Positions 10,072-19,486 of a DNA stretch of 64,000 nucleotides are shown piece after piece (the first letter of the stretch is position 1; the number at the start of each line of letters is the position of its first letter). Under the pieces are notes generated by a model that saw only the letters and a list, made by a program, of their open reading frames with translations, did not search any database and was not told the origin of the DNA. Location: assembly GCF_040676615.1 (NCBI RefSeq), contig NZ_JBFAPI010000016.1, positions 62,001-126,000 of the forward strand, given 5' to 3'. The translations under genes were made by a program, and so were the position numbers. The stretch comes from Asanoa sp040676615 (GTDB lineage Bacteria > Actinomycetota > Actinomycetes > Mycobacteriales > Micromonosporaceae).

Positions 10072-11745
10072 TCAGCCGCGATAGTCCGGGTGGTAACCCG
10101 AACCCACGTAACCGGCGTAGCCGTCGTCGTTGGGATAGCCGCCCCGGCCCTGCTGGCCATAGGTCTGCCCGGATTCCGAATAGCCATAGTCGTCAGGCGC
10201 GCTCCGCTGCCGGCCGTAGCCGTTGCCACGCTGCCGCGGATCGCCCTGCTGCGGCGGCCCGTAGCCACCGCCGTCGCCGTAGCCGGGCTGCGCCGGGGCG
10301 CCACCGCCACCGCCGTAAACGCCACCGCCACGCTGTGGGGCCGCGCCGCCACCGCCGCCGTAGACGCCGCCACCGCGCGGAGGCGGAGGCCCACCGTAGC
10401 CACCGCCACCGGCCGGAGCCGGGCCCCCGCCGTAGACGCCGCCACCGGCCGGAGCCGGGCCCCCGCCGTAGACGCCGCCACCGGCCGGAGCCGGGCCGCC
10501 GCCGTAAACGGTGCCGGGTGCGTCCTGGTCCCAGGTCGCCTGCTCGGGCGCCACCTGGCGGCCGACCTTCGCGACACCGCCGGCGCCGGGGTCGCCCGCG
10601 GACGCCGCCTTCTTCTTGCGGGCCACGACGATGCCGGCGACACCGGCGCCGACCAGGATCAGGCCGATCACGCCGATCGCGGCGATCAGCGAAGTGATGT
10701 CGCCGAGGGAGAGGTTCTTGGTCCACGAACCGCCGCTGCCCGCGGCCTCGCCCGCCGCGGCGCCGTCAGTCGGCGCGGGCGCGGCCGCGGCCGGCGCGTA
10801 GCTCAGGATCTGGATCTCTTCGTCGTCGCCGAGTTGGCCGCCGTCGGAGACCGTGACGAACTGCTTGCCATCGGTCGTGTAGGAGATCGCCTCGCCGAAC
10901 GGGTCGGTCAGGCCGGTGATCCGCGGTGCGGCGCCGCCGGTGACGGCCGCGGCGACGTCGCCGCCGTCGGGGACGTCCCATTCGAAGGCGTCGGCGTAGG
11001 TGCGGATGACGACCCGCTTGCCGTCGGGTGAGCGGGCCGCGCCGGTCACCGTGACGCGGCCGGGCGCGCCCAGCAGGTTGGGCGTCTCCGTCTTCGGCAG
11101 CGTGAGGTCGCCGACCTTCTTCATCTTCACGCCGGTCGCGTTGCCGGTCTTGATCGCGGACGCGGGGGTGAAGAGTTCGGCGGCGCCCGTCGACTTCGTG
11201 ATCACCAGCGGGGTGCCGGCGCCGGTGCCGGAGAGGACCAGCGCCTCGGCGTCGCGGGGCTTGTCGTCGGGGTAGACGAAGCGGTGCAGCGCCGGATTCT
11301 TGCTGCCGTCGAGCGGGAGGCTCCAGAGGACGATGCTCGTACGCTGGTCGTCGCTCGTGATGTTGTTGCCCGTGTCGGCGATCCACAGCGTCTTGCCGTC
11401 GGGCGAGAGGGCCAGGTCTTCGGTGTCGCGCGGGCCGCCGCCGCTGTAGGAGACCGAGTCGGTGACCTTGCACTTCTTGTCGAGGTAGAAGACGCGCTCC
11501 CGGCTCGACACGTCGGTGCTGTCGTTGATGACGACGAAGCCGGCCTTGGTCGCGACCAGGCCGGAGAGCTCGACGAGCTTCTCGTCGGTGATGGTGCAGA
11601 CCTTCTTGCCCTGCACGGGCGCCACGGCGCCGGCAGCGCCGCCGGCGGAGGGGGATGGCGCGGCCCATGCGGTGCCATAGCCGGCACCGAGCGCCGCTGC
11701 GACCACGCCCAGGACGACCGTGATCGAAGAGGAAGCGCGCGGCAT
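10072..11745 (-). CDS. Secreted beta-propeller-like membrane protein with Gly/Tyr-rich cytoplasmic tail
   Basis: This 557-residue protein has a signal peptide (1-28, ending AWA), then an extracellular domain with repeated short motifs such as LALSPDGKTLWIADTGNN and AARSPDGKRVVIRTY that resemble beta-propeller blades. A single membrane helix follows at about 355-380 (LIAAIGVIGLILVGAGVAGIVV), then KKK and a cytoplasmic tail of Gly, Pro and Tyr with repeats of GGGPAPAGGGVY. The topology suggests a wall-side sensor or scaffold; I do not assign a function. The tail-coding DNA holds a 36-bp tandem repeat. It converges with lexA. Confidence 0.75.
   Translation of the reverse strand: MPRASSSITVVLGVVAAALGAGYGTAWAAPSPSAGGAAGAVAPVQGKKVCTITDEKLVELSGLVATKAGFVVINDSTDVSSRERVFYLDKKCKVTDSVSYSGGGPRDTEDLALSPDGKTLWIADTGNNITSDDQRTSIVLWSLPLDGSKNPALHRFVYPDDKPRDAEALVLSGTGAGTPLVITKSTGAAELFTPASAIKTGNATGVKMKKVGDLTLPKTETPNLLGAPGRVTVTGAARSPDGKRVVIRTYADAFEWDVPDGGDVAAAVTGGAAPRITGLTDPFGEAISYTTDGKQFVTVSDGGQLGDDEEIQILSYAPAAAAPAPTDGAAAGEAAGSGGSWTKNLSLGDITSLIAAIGVIGLILVGAGVAGIVVARKKKAASAGDPGAGGVAKVGRQVAPEQATWDQDAPGTVYGGGPAPAGGGVYGGGPAPAGGGVYGGGPAPAGGGGYGGPPPPRGGGVYGGGGGAAPQRGGGVYGGGGGAPAQPGYGDGGGYGPPQQGDPRQRGNGYGRQRSAPDDYGYSESGQTYGQQGRGGYPNDDGYAGYVGSGYHPDYRG
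10406..10513 (-). repeat. 36-bp coding tandem repeat x3
   Basis: Units start at 10406, 10442 and 10478 and encode a 12-residue GGGPAPAGGGVY repeat in the tail of the propeller protein. The period is a multiple of three, so copy changes keep the frame. Confidence 0.9.
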
Positions 11746-11800
11746 CGGGCCAGTGTCGCACGCCGCCCTGGGTGCGCGCCTCCCCCTCGTGATCTCCGCC

Positions 11801-13219
11801 CTATGCCGACAGGTAGGGCGCCAACTCGGCCGCGAGCGCTTGATCGACTCGTACGTGCAGCGCCGTGCCCTCGGCGATATGGGCGGTGCTCAGCACCTTG
11901 GCCCGGCGGTGCAACCGGGCAACCAGCTCACCGCGGTCGTAAGGCACCACGACCCGCATCTCGACCGCGGGCCGGGGCAGCCGTGCCTCGACCGCCGCGC
12001 GCAACTCGTCGATGCCGCGGCCGGAGCGGGCCGACACGAACACCGCGTCGGGCCACGACCGCTTCAGCCGGAGCAGGGTGTCTTCGTCGGCGCTGTCGAT
12101 CTTGTTGACGACGAGCAGCTCCGGCACGTTTTCGGCGCCGACCTCGGCCAGCACCTCGCGCACCGCCCGGACCTGCTCCTCCGGGTCGGGGTGGGCGCCG
12201 TCGACGACGTGCACGAGCACGTCGGCCTCGGCGACCTCCTCCAGCGTCGAGCGGAACGCCTCGACGATCTGGTGTGGCAGGTGGCGGACGAAACCGACCG
12301 TGTCGGACAGCGTGTAGACCCGGCCGTCGGCCGCCCGGGCCCGCCGGGTGGTCGGGTCGAGGGTGGCGAACAGCGCGTCCTCCACCAGGACCCCGGCACC
12401 GGTCAGCCGGTTGAGCAGGCTGGACTTGCCGGCGTTGGTGTAGCCGGCGATCGCCACGGCCGGCACGCCGTTGCGGTTGCGCCTGGCGCGCTTGGTGGCG
12501 CGTACGACACGAAGGCTTTTGATCTCGCGCCGCAGGCGGGCAATGCGGTGGTTGATCCGGCGGCGGTCGGTCTCCAGCTTGGTCTCACCGGGACCACGCA
12601 CGCCGACGCCGCCACCCGCGCCGCCGCCCCGCCCGGAACCACCGGTCTGCCGGGACAGCGTCTCGCCCCAACCACGGAGCCGGGGCAGCAGGTATTCGAG
12701 CTGGGCCAGCTCGACCTGCGCCTTGCCCTCTTTGCTCTTCGCGTGCTGGGCGAAGATGTCGAGGATCAGCGCGGTGCGGTCGACCACCTTGACCTTGACC
12801 CGCTGCTCCAGGTTGCGCAGTTGCGAAGGAGACAGCTCGCCGTCGCAGATGACGGTGTCGGCGCCGGTCGAGGTGACCACGGCGAGCAGTTCGTCGACCT
12901 TGCCGCGCCCGACGAAGGTCGCCGGATCGGGTCGGCCGCGGCGCTGGATCAGCCCCTCGAGCACCTGGGAACCGGCCGTCTCGGCGAGTGCGGCCAGCTC
13001 GATCAATGAGTTGTCGGCGTCGGTGGAAGTGCCCTCGGTCCAGACTCCGACCAGCACGACCCGTTCGAGCCGGAGCTGGCGGTATTCGACCTCGGTGATG
13101 TCGGTGAGCTCGGTGGACAGGCCCGCGACGCGACGCAGGGCATGTCGGTCTTCGAGCTCGAGCTCGCCGATGGTGGCGTCGATGTCAGCTTGATCATCCA
13201 CAGCGTGGAATGTGCGCAA
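11801..13219 (-). CDS. hflX: GTPase HflX, ribosome-associated
   Basis: This 472-residue GTPase binds 50S/70S ribosomes and rescues or splits stalled ones. It has an N-terminal HflX domain (VVLVGVWTEGT...PDPATFVGRGK), a glycine-rich hinge (RGGGAGGGVGVRGPGETK) and a G domain with GYTNAGKSS (G1), DTVGF (G3) and NKID (G4). A TTG start at 13219 is preferred because GAGGAGG (13232-13226) sits 6 bp before it; an ATG at 13273 would add 18 residues without a visible ribosome site. It is divergent from the malic enzyme gene. Confidence 0.94.
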   Translation of the reverse strand: MRTFHAVDDQADIDATIGELELEDRHALRRVAGLSTELTDITEVEYRQLRLERVVLVGVWTEGTSTDADNSLIELAALAETAGSQVLEGLIQRRGRPDPATFVGRGKVDELLAVVTSTGADTVICDGELSPSQLRNLEQRVKVKVVDRTALILDIFAQHAKSKEGKAQVELAQLEYLLPRLRGWGETLSRQTGGSGRGGGAGGGVGVRGPGETKLETDRRRINHRIARLRREIKSLRVVRATKRARRNRNGVPAVAIAGYTNAGKSSLLNRLTGAGVLVEDALFATLDPTTRRARAADGRVYTLSDTVGFVRHLPHQIVEAFRSTLEEVAEADVLVHVVDGAHPDPEEQVRAVREVLAEVGAENVPELLVVNKIDSADEDTLLRLKRSWPDAVFVSARSGRGIDELRAAVEARLPRPAVEMRVVVPYDRGELVARLHRRAKVLSTAHIAEGTALHVRVDQALAAELAPYLSA

Positions 13220-13370
13220 AACAATCCTCCTCGAACACCGATCGTGACACGCCAGCACCGAGAGCGCATCCATAAATCGCGCAGCCGGTTGGCCGACCTC
13301 GACGAAGGTGGGCAACAATGCGCGTGGCGCAGGCGTCGTGGCCGGCGCTCGTAGGACGACGGAGGACCAC

Positions 13371-14798
13371 GTGGCGACGACCCGCCTGCCCAGCGCCGGC
13401 TTTTCGATCACGATCCGGATCGGGGTGATGGCCGACGCGTCGTCGATCGGCCGGCTCACCACCTGCGTCGGCGAGGCGGGTGCCATCGTCACCGCCCTCG
13501 ACGTGGTCGACTCGGATCCCACGACCGTCGTCGTGGACCTCACCTGTGACACCGCCGACGCCAACCACGCCGACCAGGTGGTCAAGGCCCTGGAGGCGCT
13601 CGAGGGCGTCGACGTGCGAAAGGTCTCCGACCGGACGTTCCTGCTGCACCTCGGCGGCAAGATCGAGGTGACCCCGAAGGTGGCGTTGCGCAACCGGGAC
13701 GAGCTGTCCAGGGCGTACACGCCGGGTGTTGCCCGGGTTTGCCTCGCGATCGCGGAGAACCCGGCCGACGCCCGCCGCCTGACGATCAAGCGCAACACGG
13801 TGGCCGTGGTGAGCGACGGTTCGGCCGTGCTCGGCCTCGGCAACCTGGGCCCCGCGGCGTCGCTGCCGGTGATGGAGGGCAAGGCGGCGCTGTTCAAGCG
13901 GTTCGGCGGCGTCGACGCGTGGCCGGTCGTGCTCGACACGCAGGACACCGACGAGATCGTGCGCATCGTGCAGGCGATCGCGCCGGCGTACGGCGGCATC
14001 AACCTGGAGGACATCGCGGCGCCGCGCTGCTTCGAGATCGAGGAGCGACTGCGGGATCTGCTGGACATTCCGGTCTTCCACGACGACCAGCACGGCACGG
14101 CGATCTGCGTGCTGGCCGCGTTGACCAACGCGTTGCGCGTCGTGGGCAAGCGTCTCGAAGACGTGCGGGTGGTGGTGAGTGGCGCCGGTGCGGCGGGCAC
14201 GGCCATCATGAAGTTGCTGCTCCGCCAGGGCGTGGGCGACATCCTCGCCTACGACCGGCCGGGCGTGCTGCACGCGGGCCTCCAGGACCTCCCGGCGCCG
14301 TGGCAGTGGCTGGTCGAGAACACCAACCGCGACGGCTATCAAGGTGACCTGCGGGGCGCGCTGCGCGGTGCCGACGTGTTCATCGGCGTCAGCGCCCCCA
14401 ATCTGCTGACCGGCGACGACATCGCGACGATGGCCGAGGGCGCGATCGTGTTCGCGCTGGCCAACCCGGACCCGGAGGTCGACCCGCGCGAGGCCCGCAA
14501 GCACGCGGCGGTGGTCGCCACCGGGCGCTCCGACCAGCCGAACCAGATCAACAACGTGCTCGCCTTCCCTGGCGTCTTCCGCGGCATGCTCGACGCGCAC
14601 GCGGAGGCCTTCACCGAGGAGATGGCCATCGCGGCAGCCCAGGCCATCGCGGACGTGGTCGGCCAGGACAAGATCAACCCGACGGTGATCGTGCCGAGTG
14701 TGTTCGACCCGCGGGTGGCGGTCGCGGTCGCCGCCGCGGTGCGGGCGGCGGCGCAGAGCGGTGCGGCGGTTGCGGCCGCCGACACGTCGGCGCCCTGA
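13371..14798 (+). CDS. NAD(P)-dependent malic enzyme with N-terminal ACT-like domain
   Basis: This 475-residue enzyme decarboxylates malate to pyruvate. Residues 1-80 (SITIRIGVMADASSIGRL) look like an ACT regulatory domain. The malic enzyme core follows with SRAYTPGVARVC, FHDDQHGTA and the NAD-binding VVVSGAGAAGTAI. The GTG at 13371 follows GGAGG at 13361-13365; open frame upstream is basic and unlikely to be translated. It is divergent from hflX. Cofactor preference (NAD or NADP) cannot be read from the sequence. Confidence 0.92.
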   Translation: MATTRLPSAGFSITIRIGVMADASSIGRLTTCVGEAGAIVTALDVVDSDPTTVVVDLTCDTADANHADQVVKALEALEGVDVRKVSDRTFLLHLGGKIEVTPKVALRNRDELSRAYTPGVARVCLAIAENPADARRLTIKRNTVAVVSDGSAVLGLGNLGPAASLPVMEGKAALFKRFGGVDAWPVVLDTQDTDEIVRIVQAIAPAYGGINLEDIAAPRCFEIEERLRDLLDIPVFHDDQHGTAICVLAALTNALRVVGKRLEDVRVVVSGAGAAGTAIMKLLLRQGVGDILAYDRPGVLHAGLQDLPAPWQWLVENTNRDGYQGDLRGALRGADVFIGVSAPNLLTGDDIATMAEGAIVFALANPDPEVDPREARKHAAVVATGRSDQPNQINNVLAFPGVFRGMLDAHAEAFTEEMAIAAAQAIADVVGQDKINPTVIVPSVFDPRVAVAVAAAVRAAAQSGAAVAAADTSAP

Positions 14799-14810
14799 TT
14801 TTGATTTTTG

Positions 14811-14849
14811 CCCGGGTGCGCGGTGGTTACTCGCCGTCGCTCCCGCCGG
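14811..14849 (+). repeat. Dispersed intergenic repeat, copy 1
   Basis: CCCGGGTGCGCGGTGG followed, 28 bp from its start, by GCTCCCGCCGG. The same two blocks at nearly identical spacing occur at 19309, 28493 (minus) and 51705. It lies just after the malic enzyme stop. The rest of the 217-bp gap to dapF shows nothing recognisable. Confidence 0.65.
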
Positions 14850-15015
14850 GGAAGCCAGGTCCGTTGTTGGTCGCGGTCCCTTGGCGCGCCGCCTCGCGAT
14901 CGGTGCGCGGGATGTCGCTGATCACCCTGCCTCAGGGCGGCGGCCGCCGCCCGCGTTCCCGATGCCGGTGATTTCGCCGGGGCGGGCGTGGCCCGACCCG
15001 GCGAACAAGACGTCC

Positions 15016-16209
15016 CTAGATGTGCAGGGTTTCGCCGGTGGCCACGAGGACGGCCGGGCCGGTCAGCACGCAGGTCTGGCCGTCGAAGGCGATCGTCAAC
15101 CGGCCGCCGAGCACGTCGACCGCGACCACGCCGGTTTCCTTCCCCGCCTCACGCAGGGCCACCGCGGCGACCGCGATCGCGCCTGAGCCGCAGGACAGGG
15201 TTTCGCCCGAGCCGCGTTCGTAGACCCGCATCGCGACATGCGCGTCGACCGCAACCGGGACCGGGCGCCTGTCGACCGCGATGTGACCCCGATCCGGCTG
15301 CGAGGGCGGCGGCGAATCAACCGCGATGTGACCGCGCTGCGGGTCGGTCGGCGGAGGCGAGTCGACCGCGATATGACCGCGATCCAGCCCGGTCGGCGGA
15401 GGCGAGTCAACCGCGATATGACCCCGCTCCCGGCCCTCGACCGGCGGCGAATCGACCGCGATATGACCGCGATCCGGCCCGGTCGCGGGAGGTGAATCGA
15501 CGGCGATGTGACCGCGCTCAAGCCCGACAGGCGGCGGCGAATCGACCGCGATGTGACCCCGGTCCGGCCCAGGCCGCCGGTCGACGGCGATATGCCCGAA
15601 CGCGGCGGCCTCCGTGCCGCCCCGCACCGTGAACTCCACGTTGACCCCGGTCGGGAACGCCGACGTGTCGTAGCCGGGCGCGTGGGTCAGGTCGAGGTCC
15701 CGCAGCGACATCCCGGACGGCAGCGCGCAGACCAGGTGTGGATTGCCCACGTCGACCGACGTCCCGGTGAAGGTCAGCCCGCCGAGCGTCGCGGTCGAAG
15801 CGGCGCCGACCCGCGGCGCCGACAACACGACCGACACCGAGTCGGTGCCGACCGAGACCCGGACCACGCCGGCGCGGGTGGCGATCGGAAAGTCGGCCGC
15901 GTCGGCGAAGCCCTCGGCGACGAGGAACCGCGCGAAGACCCGGACCCCGTTGCCGCACATCTCGGCGAGCGAGCCGTCTGAGTTCCAGTAGTCCATGAAC
16001 CATTCGGCGTCGCCGGCCAGGCCCGCCGCGTCTGGGTGTTTCGCGGAGCGGACCACGCGCAGGACGCCGTCGGCTCCGATGCCCCGGCCGCGGTCGCAGA
16101 GCGCCGCCACCAGCGACGGCGTCAGCGCCAGGACCCCGTCCGGGTCCGGGAGGATCACGAAGTCGTTGCCGGTGCCATGCCCCTTGAAGAAACGCACACT
16201 GCCCCCCAT
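15016..16209 (-). CDS. dapF: Diaminopimelate epimerase with internal GHIAVD repeat array
   Basis: DapF converts LL- to meso-diaminopimelate for lysine and peptidoglycan. Both catalytic cysteines are present: Cys85 in EMCGNGVR and Cys340 in ERGSGETLSCGSG, and the N-terminal KGHGTGNDFV is typical. The protein is 397 residues, about 110 longer than usual. The surplus is one insert (about residues 205-320) of eight GHIAVD motifs spaced mostly 15 residues apart, placed between NVEF and MRVYERG. The frame is open throughout, so it is not a pseudogene by sequence. ATG 16209 is used; GTG 16197 (VRFFKGHGTG) fits homologues equally well. The miaA start-side neighbour ends 33 bp away. Confidence 0.9.
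   Translation of the reverse strand: MGGSVRFFKGHGTGNDFVILPDPDGVLALTPSLVAALCDRGRGIGADGVLRVVRSAKHPDAAGLAGDAEWFMDYWNSDGSLAEMCGNGVRVFARFLVAEGFADAADFPIATRAGVVRVSVGTDSVSVVLSAPRVGAASTATLGGLTFTGTSVDVGNPHLVCALPSGMSLRDLDLTHAPGYDTSAFPTGVNVEFTVRGGTEAAAFGHIAVDRRPGPDRGHIAVDSPPPVGLERGHIAVDSPPATGPDRGHIAVDSPPVEGRERGHIAVDSPPPTGLDRGHIAVDSPPPTDPQRGHIAVDSPPPSQPDRGHIAVDRRPVPVAVDAHVAMRVYERGSGETLSCGSGAIAVAAVALREAGKETGVVAVDVLGGRLTIAFDGQTCVLTGPAVLVATGETLHI
15268..15597 (-). repeat. 45-bp in-frame tandem repeat inside dapF
   Basis: Eight copies encode GHIAVD followed by a variable Pro-rich stretch (SPPPxGxDR). Six internal units are exactly 15 codons; the first is 13, and the last degenerates into the native sequence. 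GHIAVD is nearly invariant while the linkers vary. Confidence 0.95.
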
Positions 16210-16242
16210 CTCAAAGCCGCCCCCCAACAGGTACGCCGCCCA

Positions 16243-17160
16243 TCATGGCGCACCTGTTCCATCCGCGTGGACCGCCCGCAGCGCCGCGGTGGCCAGGTCG
16301 GGGTCGGCTCCGTCGAGCCAGGTGATCCGGGGGTCACGGCGGAACCAGGTGCGTTGCCGGCGTACGAACCGGCGGGTCGACCGGATCGTTTCCTCGAATG
16401 CCGAAGACTCCGAACACGTTCCCGCCAGGAACGCCAGGACCTGCTGATACCCGAGCGCCCGGCTGGCCGTCCGCCCCGACCGCAGGCCACGGGAAACCAG
16501 CGCGGCCGTCTCCGCGACCAACCCGGCGGACCACATGGAAGCGATCCGCGACGACACCCGCTCGTCGAGCAACGGACCCTCGACGTCGACCCCGATCTGC
16601 ACAGACGGATAAAACGGCACCGGAGCCGCGGGCAGAGCGGCCTTGAACGGCGAGCCGGTGAGCGTTATCACTTCGAGCGCCCGGACGATCCGGCGGCCGT
16701 TCGTGGGCAGGATCCGCGCCGCCGCTTCGGGATCGGCCGCACGCAGCCGCTCGTGCAGCGAGGCCGCCCCGACGACCGAGAGTTCCGCCTCGAGGGACGC
16801 GCGCAAAGCGGCGTCCGTACCCGGGAAATCGAATTCTTCCAGCACCGCCCGCACATAGAGTCCCGAGCCGCCGACCAGCAGCGGCACCTTGCCCCGGGCC
16901 AGGATGTCGTCGATCGCCGCCCGGGCCAGCCGCTGGTATTCGGCCACGCTGGCGGGCTCGGTGACCGGCCAGATGTCGAGCACGTGGTGCGGGATGCCGC
17001 GCCGCTCGGCCACCGACAGCTTCGCCGTGCCGATGTCGAGCCCCTGGTAAAGCTGCATCGAGTCGGCGTTGACGACCTCGCCGTCGAGCTTCTCGGCCAG
17101 GGCCAGGCTGAGCGCGGACTTGCCGGCGGCGGTCGGGCCGACCACGGCGATCACGGTCAT
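16243..17160 (-). CDS. miaA: tRNA dimethylallyltransferase
   Basis: This 305-residue enzyme adds the isopentenyl group to A37 of tRNAs reading UNN codons (i6A); MiaB later thiomethylates it. It has the P-loop GPTAAGKS (9-16), then NADSMQLYQGLDIGTAK, the PHHVLD motif, GGSGLYVRA and the C-terminal tRNA-binding part with TRRFVRRQRTWFRRD. The length is normal. The ATG overlaps the upstream stop by ATGA, indicating translational coupling with the LigB-like gene. Confidence 0.96.
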   Translation of the reverse strand: MTVIAVVGPTAAGKSALSLALAEKLDGEVVNADSMQLYQGLDIGTAKLSVAERRGIPHHVLDIWPVTEPASVAEYQRLARAAIDDILARGKVPLLVGGSGLYVRAVLEEFDFPGTDAALRASLEAELSVVGAASLHERLRAADPEAAARILPTNGRRIVRALEVITLTGSPFKAALPAAPVPFYPSVQIGVDVEGPLLDERVSSRIASMWSAGLVAETAALVSRGLRSGRTASRALGYQQVLAFLAGTCSESSAFEETIRSTRRFVRRQRTWFRRDPRITWLDGADPDLATAALRAVHADGTGAP

Positions 17161-17885
17161 GCCGCCGCCCCGCGCTGCCAGGTCGCCACGAAATAGCCGA
17201 CGCCGTACGGCGCCGCGTTGTAGGTCAGCTCCCCCGACCAGGCACCGCCGGCCGCGGCGACCGCGCCGGCCGCGGCCTGGAACGCCGGCCGTCCGGCCAC
17301 GCCCAGCTCCGCGGACAGGGCCGGGTCGAGGCCGTGCAACACGTCGAGGTCGACGTCGGCCAGCGCGGCCGCCAGCGCGTCGTCGTAGGGCAGGGCGCGC
17401 GGATCGTCGTACCCCGGTGATTTGATTCCTCGCGACGACGACCCGTCACCCATCACGAGCAGCGCCCACCGGCCGTCGGGGGCGCAGCATTCGCCGAAAT
17501 GCCGGCATTCGGCGGGTGTGGCGGTGCCGGCGATGCCCTGCATGTTGACCACCACGGGCTGTTGTGGCGGGTGTTGCCGCAACAGCCACGCGCCTATCAC
17601 CAGGCTCAATGGCATCTGGTGGCTCTCCAGCGGGTCGTGCGGGCCGAGCGAGACGTCGAGGTCGACGCCCCACGGGCGCAGCGAGCCGCGCTGGGGCGGG
17701 TCATAGGACGTCATGGACGAATCAGCACCGAACACGACGATCTGCCGCGCGCCGGCCTTGCCCAGCATCGTCACCGCGTCGGCGCAGGCCGCCCGCAGGT
17801 CGTCGAGTTCGGCCGCGGCCCCGCCGGCCACCTCTGGGACGATCATGGGCGGATGAGGACAGACCGCGACAGCTACGAGGGTCAC
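17157..17885 (-). CDS. Class III extradiol dioxygenase (LigB-like) family protein
   Basis: This 242-residue cytoplasmic protein starts VTLVAVAVCPHPPMIVPEV; the early CPHPP motif and later SLGPHDPLESHQMPLSL and VMGDGSSSR are features of the LigB/extradiol-dioxygenase fold seen in many actinobacterial proteins located before miaA. Metal-binding His residues are plausible, but the substrate is unknown and no aromatic pathway is nearby. GTG at 17885 is the best start though it lacks a clear ribosome site. It is coupled to miaA by a 4-bp overlap. Confidence 0.75.
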   Translation of the reverse strand: MTLVAVAVCPHPPMIVPEVAGGAAAELDDLRAACADAVTMLGKAGARQIVVFGADSSMTSYDPPQRGSLRPWGVDLDVSLGPHDPLESHQMPLSLVIGAWLLRQHPPQQPVVVNMQGIAGTATPAECRHFGECCAPDGRWALLVMGDGSSSRGIKSPGYDDPRALPYDDALAAALADVDLDVLHGLDPALSAELGVAGRPAFQAAAGAVAAAGGAWSGELTYNAAPYGVGYFVATWQRGAAA

Positions 17886-18085
17886 CGCATAACGGTATCG
17901 GGACCGTCGCCGGCACCCGCGTGATTCCGGCCCCGGTCTCCGTATGGTCACGGTCGCGAATAGGCGCTCGACGCGGACGGGGTAGGACCTGTGACAATGC
18001 AGCGGTAACAATACTGCGCTATGGCGACGCCTGAAGGGTGCATTCCTTGCATTCCCGACGGAGTCGGACGAACGAGGATGGGCAG

Positions 18086-19294
18086 ATGAGCGACTGGACG
18101 GCCTTCGGACGCGTAGACGCGGAGGGCACGGTTTACGTCAAGACGGCCGACGGAGAGCGGGTCGTCGGCTCGTGGCAGGCCGGCTCGCCCGAGGAGGGCC
18201 TGGCCCACTTCGCCCGGCGGTTCGCCGACGTGGTCACCGAGGTCGACCTCGTCGAGGCCCGGATGAACTCCGGCGCCGCCGACGCGTCGCACTCCCTGGC
18301 CACGATCCGCCGGATCCGCGGCACGCTGCCCGAGGCACACGTGGTCGGCGACATCGACGGCCTGATGGCCCGGCTCGACCGGCTGGCCGAGACGGCCGAC
18401 GCGAAGGCCGGCGAGGCCCGGGCCGCCCGCGAGACCGCCCGCGCCGAGGCGCTGGCCCGCAAGACCCAACTCGTCGAAGAAGCCGAGAAGATCGCGGCCG
18501 AGTCCACCGGCTGGAAGTCCGCCGGCGACCGGCTCAAGGAGATCCTCGACGAGTGGAAGACCATCCGCGGCGTCGACAAGAAGTCCGACGGCGAGCTGTG
18601 GAAGCGCTTCGCCGCGGCCCGCGACGGCTTCACCCGCCGCCGCGGCGCCCACTTCGCGACCCTCGACTCGCAGCGCAAGCAGGCGCAGACGGTCAAGGAA
18701 GAGCTCGTGGCCGAGGCCGAGACGCTGCGCGACTCGACCGACTGGGGCCCGACCGCCGCGCGTCTCAAGGAACTGATGAACGACTGGAAGGCCGCGCCGC
18801 GCGCGTCGAAGGAGGCCGAGCAGCGCCTGTGGGAGCGGTTCAGGGCCGCCCAGGACGCCTTCTTCACCAACCGCAGCACGGTCTTCTCGGCCCGTGACGC
18901 CGAGCAGAAGGGCAACCAGGAGCGCAAGCAGGCCCTGGTCGTCGAGGCCGAGGCGATCGACGTCGACACCGACCCGCGCGCCGCGCAGGCCAGGCTCCGC
19001 GAGATCCAGGCCCAGTGGCACGACGCCGGGCGCGTCCCCCGCGAGGTGGCCGGCGCCCTCGACCGCCGCATGCGCGCGGTGGAGGAAAAGGTCCGGCTCG
19101 CCATGGACTCCGCGTGGCGCCGCACCGACCCGTCGGCCAACCCGCTGCTGACCCAGATGCGCGAGCAGGTGGCCGAGGCCGAACAACGCCTCGAACGCGC
19201 CCGCAACGCCGGCGACGCCAAGCGCATCCGCGAAGCCGAAACCGCCCTCAACCAGAAGCGCCAGTTCCTCAACCTGGCCGAGCAGGCCAACTGA
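18086..19294 (+). CDS. DUF349 domain coiled-coil protein
   Basis: This 402-residue acidic/basic helical protein has three or more repeats of the DUF349 type, for example STGWKSAGDRLKEILDEWKT, then STDWGPTAARLKELMNDWKA and ARLREIQAQWHDAGRVPRE, each with a conserved Trp. The last 70 residues are coiled coil. Function is unknown in actinobacteria. ATG 18086 follows GAGGATGGG. It is divergent from the LigB-like gene. Confidence 0.88.
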   Translation: MSDWTAFGRVDAEGTVYVKTADGERVVGSWQAGSPEEGLAHFARRFADVVTEVDLVEARMNSGAADASHSLATIRRIRGTLPEAHVVGDIDGLMARLDRLAETADAKAGEARAARETARAEALARKTQLVEEAEKIAAESTGWKSAGDRLKEILDEWKTIRGVDKKSDGELWKRFAAARDGFTRRRGAHFATLDSQRKQAQTVKEELVAEAETLRDSTDWGPTAARLKELMNDWKAAPRASKEAEQRLWERFRAAQDAFFTNRSTVFSARDAEQKGNQERKQALVVEAEAIDVDTDPRAAQARLREIQAQWHDAGRVPREVAGALDRRMRAVEEKVRLAMDSAWRRTDPSANPLLTQMREQVAEAEQRLERARNAGDAKRIREAETALNQKRQFLNLAEQAN

Positions 19295-19308
19295 TCAACA
19301 ACCGCGGT

Positions 19309-19346
19309 CCCGGGTCCGCGGTGGTCCGGACCGTTGCTCCCGCCGG
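19309..19346 (+). repeat. Dispersed intergenic repeat, copy 2
   Basis: CCCGGGTCCGCGGTGG with GCTCCCGCCGG starting 27 bp from the element start. The similarity to the 28493 copy extends further right, through GACCGGGC to CCTGCCAGGTCCGCG near 19387. Confidence 0.7.
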
Positions 19347-19486
19347 GGACCGGGCCGGGCCCTAGGGGGCCCGTCCCTGCCAGGTCCGCGGTGGGAAAGA
19401 CCACGCGCGGCCTCTGTCGGGGCCCGCGGGCCCCGTCGTCAGATCCCGCCGTGCGTTACAGCCATACGGCCTCGACCGCGGCAGCA

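Noticed and set aside
11801..14242. Very long minus-strand frame extending hflX to 813 residues
   Set aside because: Beyond 13219 it is antisense to the malic enzyme gene, which has clear family motifs; GAGGAGG before the TTG marks the hflX start.
15016..16209. dapF as a pseudogene
   Set aside because: The frame is open, both catalytic cysteines and flanking motifs are intact, and repeats are multiples of three bases.
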